From the NCBI GenBank assembly GCA_035995425.1, contig DASYKM010000163.1, positions 24,333-88,332 on the forward strand: a stretch of DNA of 64,000 nt, read 5' to 3'. The stretch comes from CADEED01 sp035995425. GTDB taxonomy: Bacteria; Pseudomonadota; Gammaproteobacteria; Steroidobacterales; Steroidobacteraceae. The first letter of the stretch is position 1. Every line of letters starts with the position of its first letter. This document shows, piece by piece, positions 62,773 to 64,000 of the stretch. Both the position numbers and the translations under genes were made by a program. A model generated the notes under the pieces. The model had not been told where the DNA came from and did not search any database. It worked only from the letters and a program-made list of their open reading frames with translations.

Positions 62773-62940
62773 TTGCAGGAGTTTGACGGGTTTATAGGGT
62801 GCCGATGCGTAAGTCCCATTCCATCTGGGGCTGCGTGAGCCATTCCGTGCTCGTGATCGGCGCCACCAACACGTACTCCCTCTTGTAACTCGATGCGCGG
62901 TGCGCATCGGGAACGCAACACAATTTTGGGGACGACAACA
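62773..62940 (+). promoter_or_regulatory. Structured 5' leader of TonB receptor 3
   Basis: Starts with TTGCAGGAGTTTGA. Possible helices: P1 62776-62781 with 62880-62885 (CAGGAG/CTCTTG, one G-U); P2 62798-62806 with 62856-62864 (GGTGCCGAT/ATCGGCGCC, nine pairs with one G-U); P3 62813-62831 (GTCCCA/TGGGGC); P4 62837-62852 (GAGC/GCTC); P5 62891-62909 (CGATGCGC-GGT-GCGCATCG, perfect). The upstream ORF 62805-62888 lies inside. Helix order equals that of the receptor 2 leader though P2-P4 sequences differ. Confidence 0.55.
62805..62888 (+). CDS. Putative leader-peptide ORF upstream of TonB receptor 3
   Basis: 27 codons and stop, MRKSHSIWGCV at the start and ATNTYSLL at the end. AGGG lies about 5 nt before the ATG, unlike the receptor 2 copy, whose SD is the CAGGAG of P1. 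It ends 2 nt before hairpin P5, matching the other leader. No expression evidence; the ORF may be chance. Confidence 0.38.
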   Translation: MRKSHSIWGCVSHSVLVIGATNTYSLL

Positions 62941-64000
62941 ATGAAACTGAAATCAGATTACGCACGTAATCGCACGGTCAGTGACGCGGTTCGGCGTGCG
63001 CTGTTTGCTGCGGCGATCGCTGCCGGCGCGTTGCCTTCGCAGGTATTCGCGCAGGACGCCAAGCCCGCACAGGACGAACCGCTCGAAGAAGTCATCGTTA
63101 CCGGTTCAATTCTTCGACGCACCGATGCGGAAACGCCGTCGCCGGTCACCGTTATCAGCGCCGATGAGCTGCAGCAGCGCGGTATCAACACCGTGTCGGA
63201 AGCGGTACAGCGCCTGTCGGCCAACAATGCCGGCACGATCACCGCGGGCTGGAACACGGGTTTCAATTTCGCGAGCGGTGCCACCGCTCCGGCTCTGCGC
63301 GGCCTGACGGTTCAGGACACGCTGTCGGTCGCCGACGGTCTGCGTATGGCTCCCTATCCCCTGGCCGATGACGGCCAGCGCAATTTTGTCGACCTCAACA
63401 CCATTCCCAGCGCGATCGTCGATCGCATCGAAGTGCTGCGTGACGGCGCGTCCTCGACGTATGGCGCCGACGCCATTGCCGGCGTGGTCAACGTCATCAC
63501 CAAGAAAGAGATTCAGGGCCTGCATCTCGGTGGCTCGAGCGCCCTTTCCGAGGCCGGCGGCGGCGATGAAAACCGCATCGACGCGACGTGGGGTTTCGGA
63601 AACCTCGAAAGTCAGGGTTTCAATTTCTACATCAGCGGCGAATACCAGAAGTCCGATCCGCTGTTTGCTCGCGATCGCGATTACCCGTTCAACAGCACCG
63701 ATCTGCAAGGCAAGTGCGGCCCGAGCGGCAGCTGCATGGCCAATCTGAACTGGAACGGCGTCACCGGCGAGCTCGGCGACACTCCCGGAAGCTTCAACGG
63801 ACTCATCTCCATCCCAGGCGTTTCCCTGGTTCGGCCGGTCACGGCCGCAGGCACCAACAATGGTGCGGGTCGCTACCAGTTTCTCGCTCCTACCGCCGGC
63901 TGCCGTCAATGGCCGACGGTCAACATCACGCCGATCGTGCTAAATGGAGCTGGGGCTGTGGTTTCTGGCCAGTCGGCCACGGCGCCTCTGACCAGCTGCG
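62941..64000 (+). CDS. TonB-dependent receptor 3, N-terminal part (runs off the window)
   Basis: The frame is open from the ATG at 62941 to the window end: at least 353 residues. Signal peptide (LFAAAIAAGALPSQVFAQ), TonB-box-like LEEVIVTGSIL, plug with TYGADAIAGVVNVITKK and the beginning of the barrel. GGGGA precedes the ATG by about 9 nt. It shares the promoter-leader module with receptor 2 and lies downstream on the same strand, so the two may be regulated together although separated by a terminator and the aspartic protease. Confidence 0.9.
   Translation, partial: MKLKSDYARNRTVSDAVRRALFAAAIAAGALPSQVFAQDAKPAQDEPLEEVIVTGSILRRTDAETPSPVTVISADELQQRGINTVSEAVQRLSANNAGTITAGWNTGFNFASGATAPALRGLTVQDTLSVADGLRMAPYPLADDGQRNFVDLNTIPSAIVDRIEVLRDGASSTYGADAIAGVVNVITKKEIQGLHLGGSSALSEAGGGDENRIDATWGFGNLESQGFNFYISGEYQKSDPLFARDRDYPFNSTDLQGKCGPSGSCMANLNWNGVTGELGDTPGSFNGLISIPGVSLVRPVTAAGTNNGAGRYQFLAPTAGCRQWPTVNITPIVLNGAGAVVSGQSATAPLTSC

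Noticed and set aside
1..64000. tRNA or rRNA genes, phage or integrative element
   Set aside because: Looked for cloverleaf ends, rRNA-like tracts, integrases and terminases; found none.

Overview
The window is about 64 kb of high-GC chromosomal DNA, densely packed and coding on both strands. Three TonB-dependent receptors, an UrcA-family protein, class I fumarase, a type II NADH dehydrogenase, PAS-rich sensor kinases and a tandem ATP-grasp/alpha-E/transglutaminase locus suggest an aerobic, oligotroph-like gammaproteobacterium near Steroidobacteraceae/Nevskiales. That placement is inferred from gene content only. I see no rRNA, tRNA, CRISPR array, prophage or transposase.

Layout. 0-5.5 kb: end of a GGDEF-EAL protein, a DUF3187-type protein and TonB receptor 1. 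5.5-14.7 kb: an ECF sigma factor with a membrane partner, three multi-pass acyltransferase-type proteins (two are tandem duplicates), an MFS carrier, a Rieske-flavodoxin fusion and a sirtuin without zinc cysteines. 14.8-25.8 kb: a secreted carbohydrate-binding-like protein, then a divergent amidoligase-type locus (ATP-grasp and alpha-E on the minus strand; transglutaminase-DUF2126, fused ATP-grasp/alpha-E and transglutaminase on the plus strand). 25.8-38.4 kb: lipid acyltransferase, LysR regulator, two-component pair, a three-repeat DUF4394 lipoprotein, an RhlE-type helicase, a PAS kinase and an EF-hand protein. 38.7-51 kb: an ABC exporter whose permease is fused to a CPBP protease domain, an Nramp-like transporter, a PQQ-type sugar dehydrogenase with cytochrome c, an exported methyltransferase, a di-haem peroxidase and a NamZ-type (DUF1343) protein with a DOMON-like partner. 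51-57.7 kb: UrcA, a ParB-like protein, NDH-2, fumarase and a four-PAS kinase. 57.7-64 kb: two TonB receptors flanking an aspartic protease; the last receptor runs off the window.

The most interesting signal is upstream of TonB receptors 2 and 3. Both carry the same module: a promoter with identical spacing, a shared 14-nt block at the predicted transcript start, a short upstream ORF ending in Leu-Leu-stop, and a GC-rich hairpin 1-2 nt after that stop. The leader interiors differ in sequence but can fold into the same arrangement of helices. This looks like a leader-peptide/RNA switch for outer-membrane receptors that I cannot match to a known class. Also notable are a family of long intergenic palindromes and an excess of the octamers CTAACAAC, CTAACTAC and CTATCTAC.
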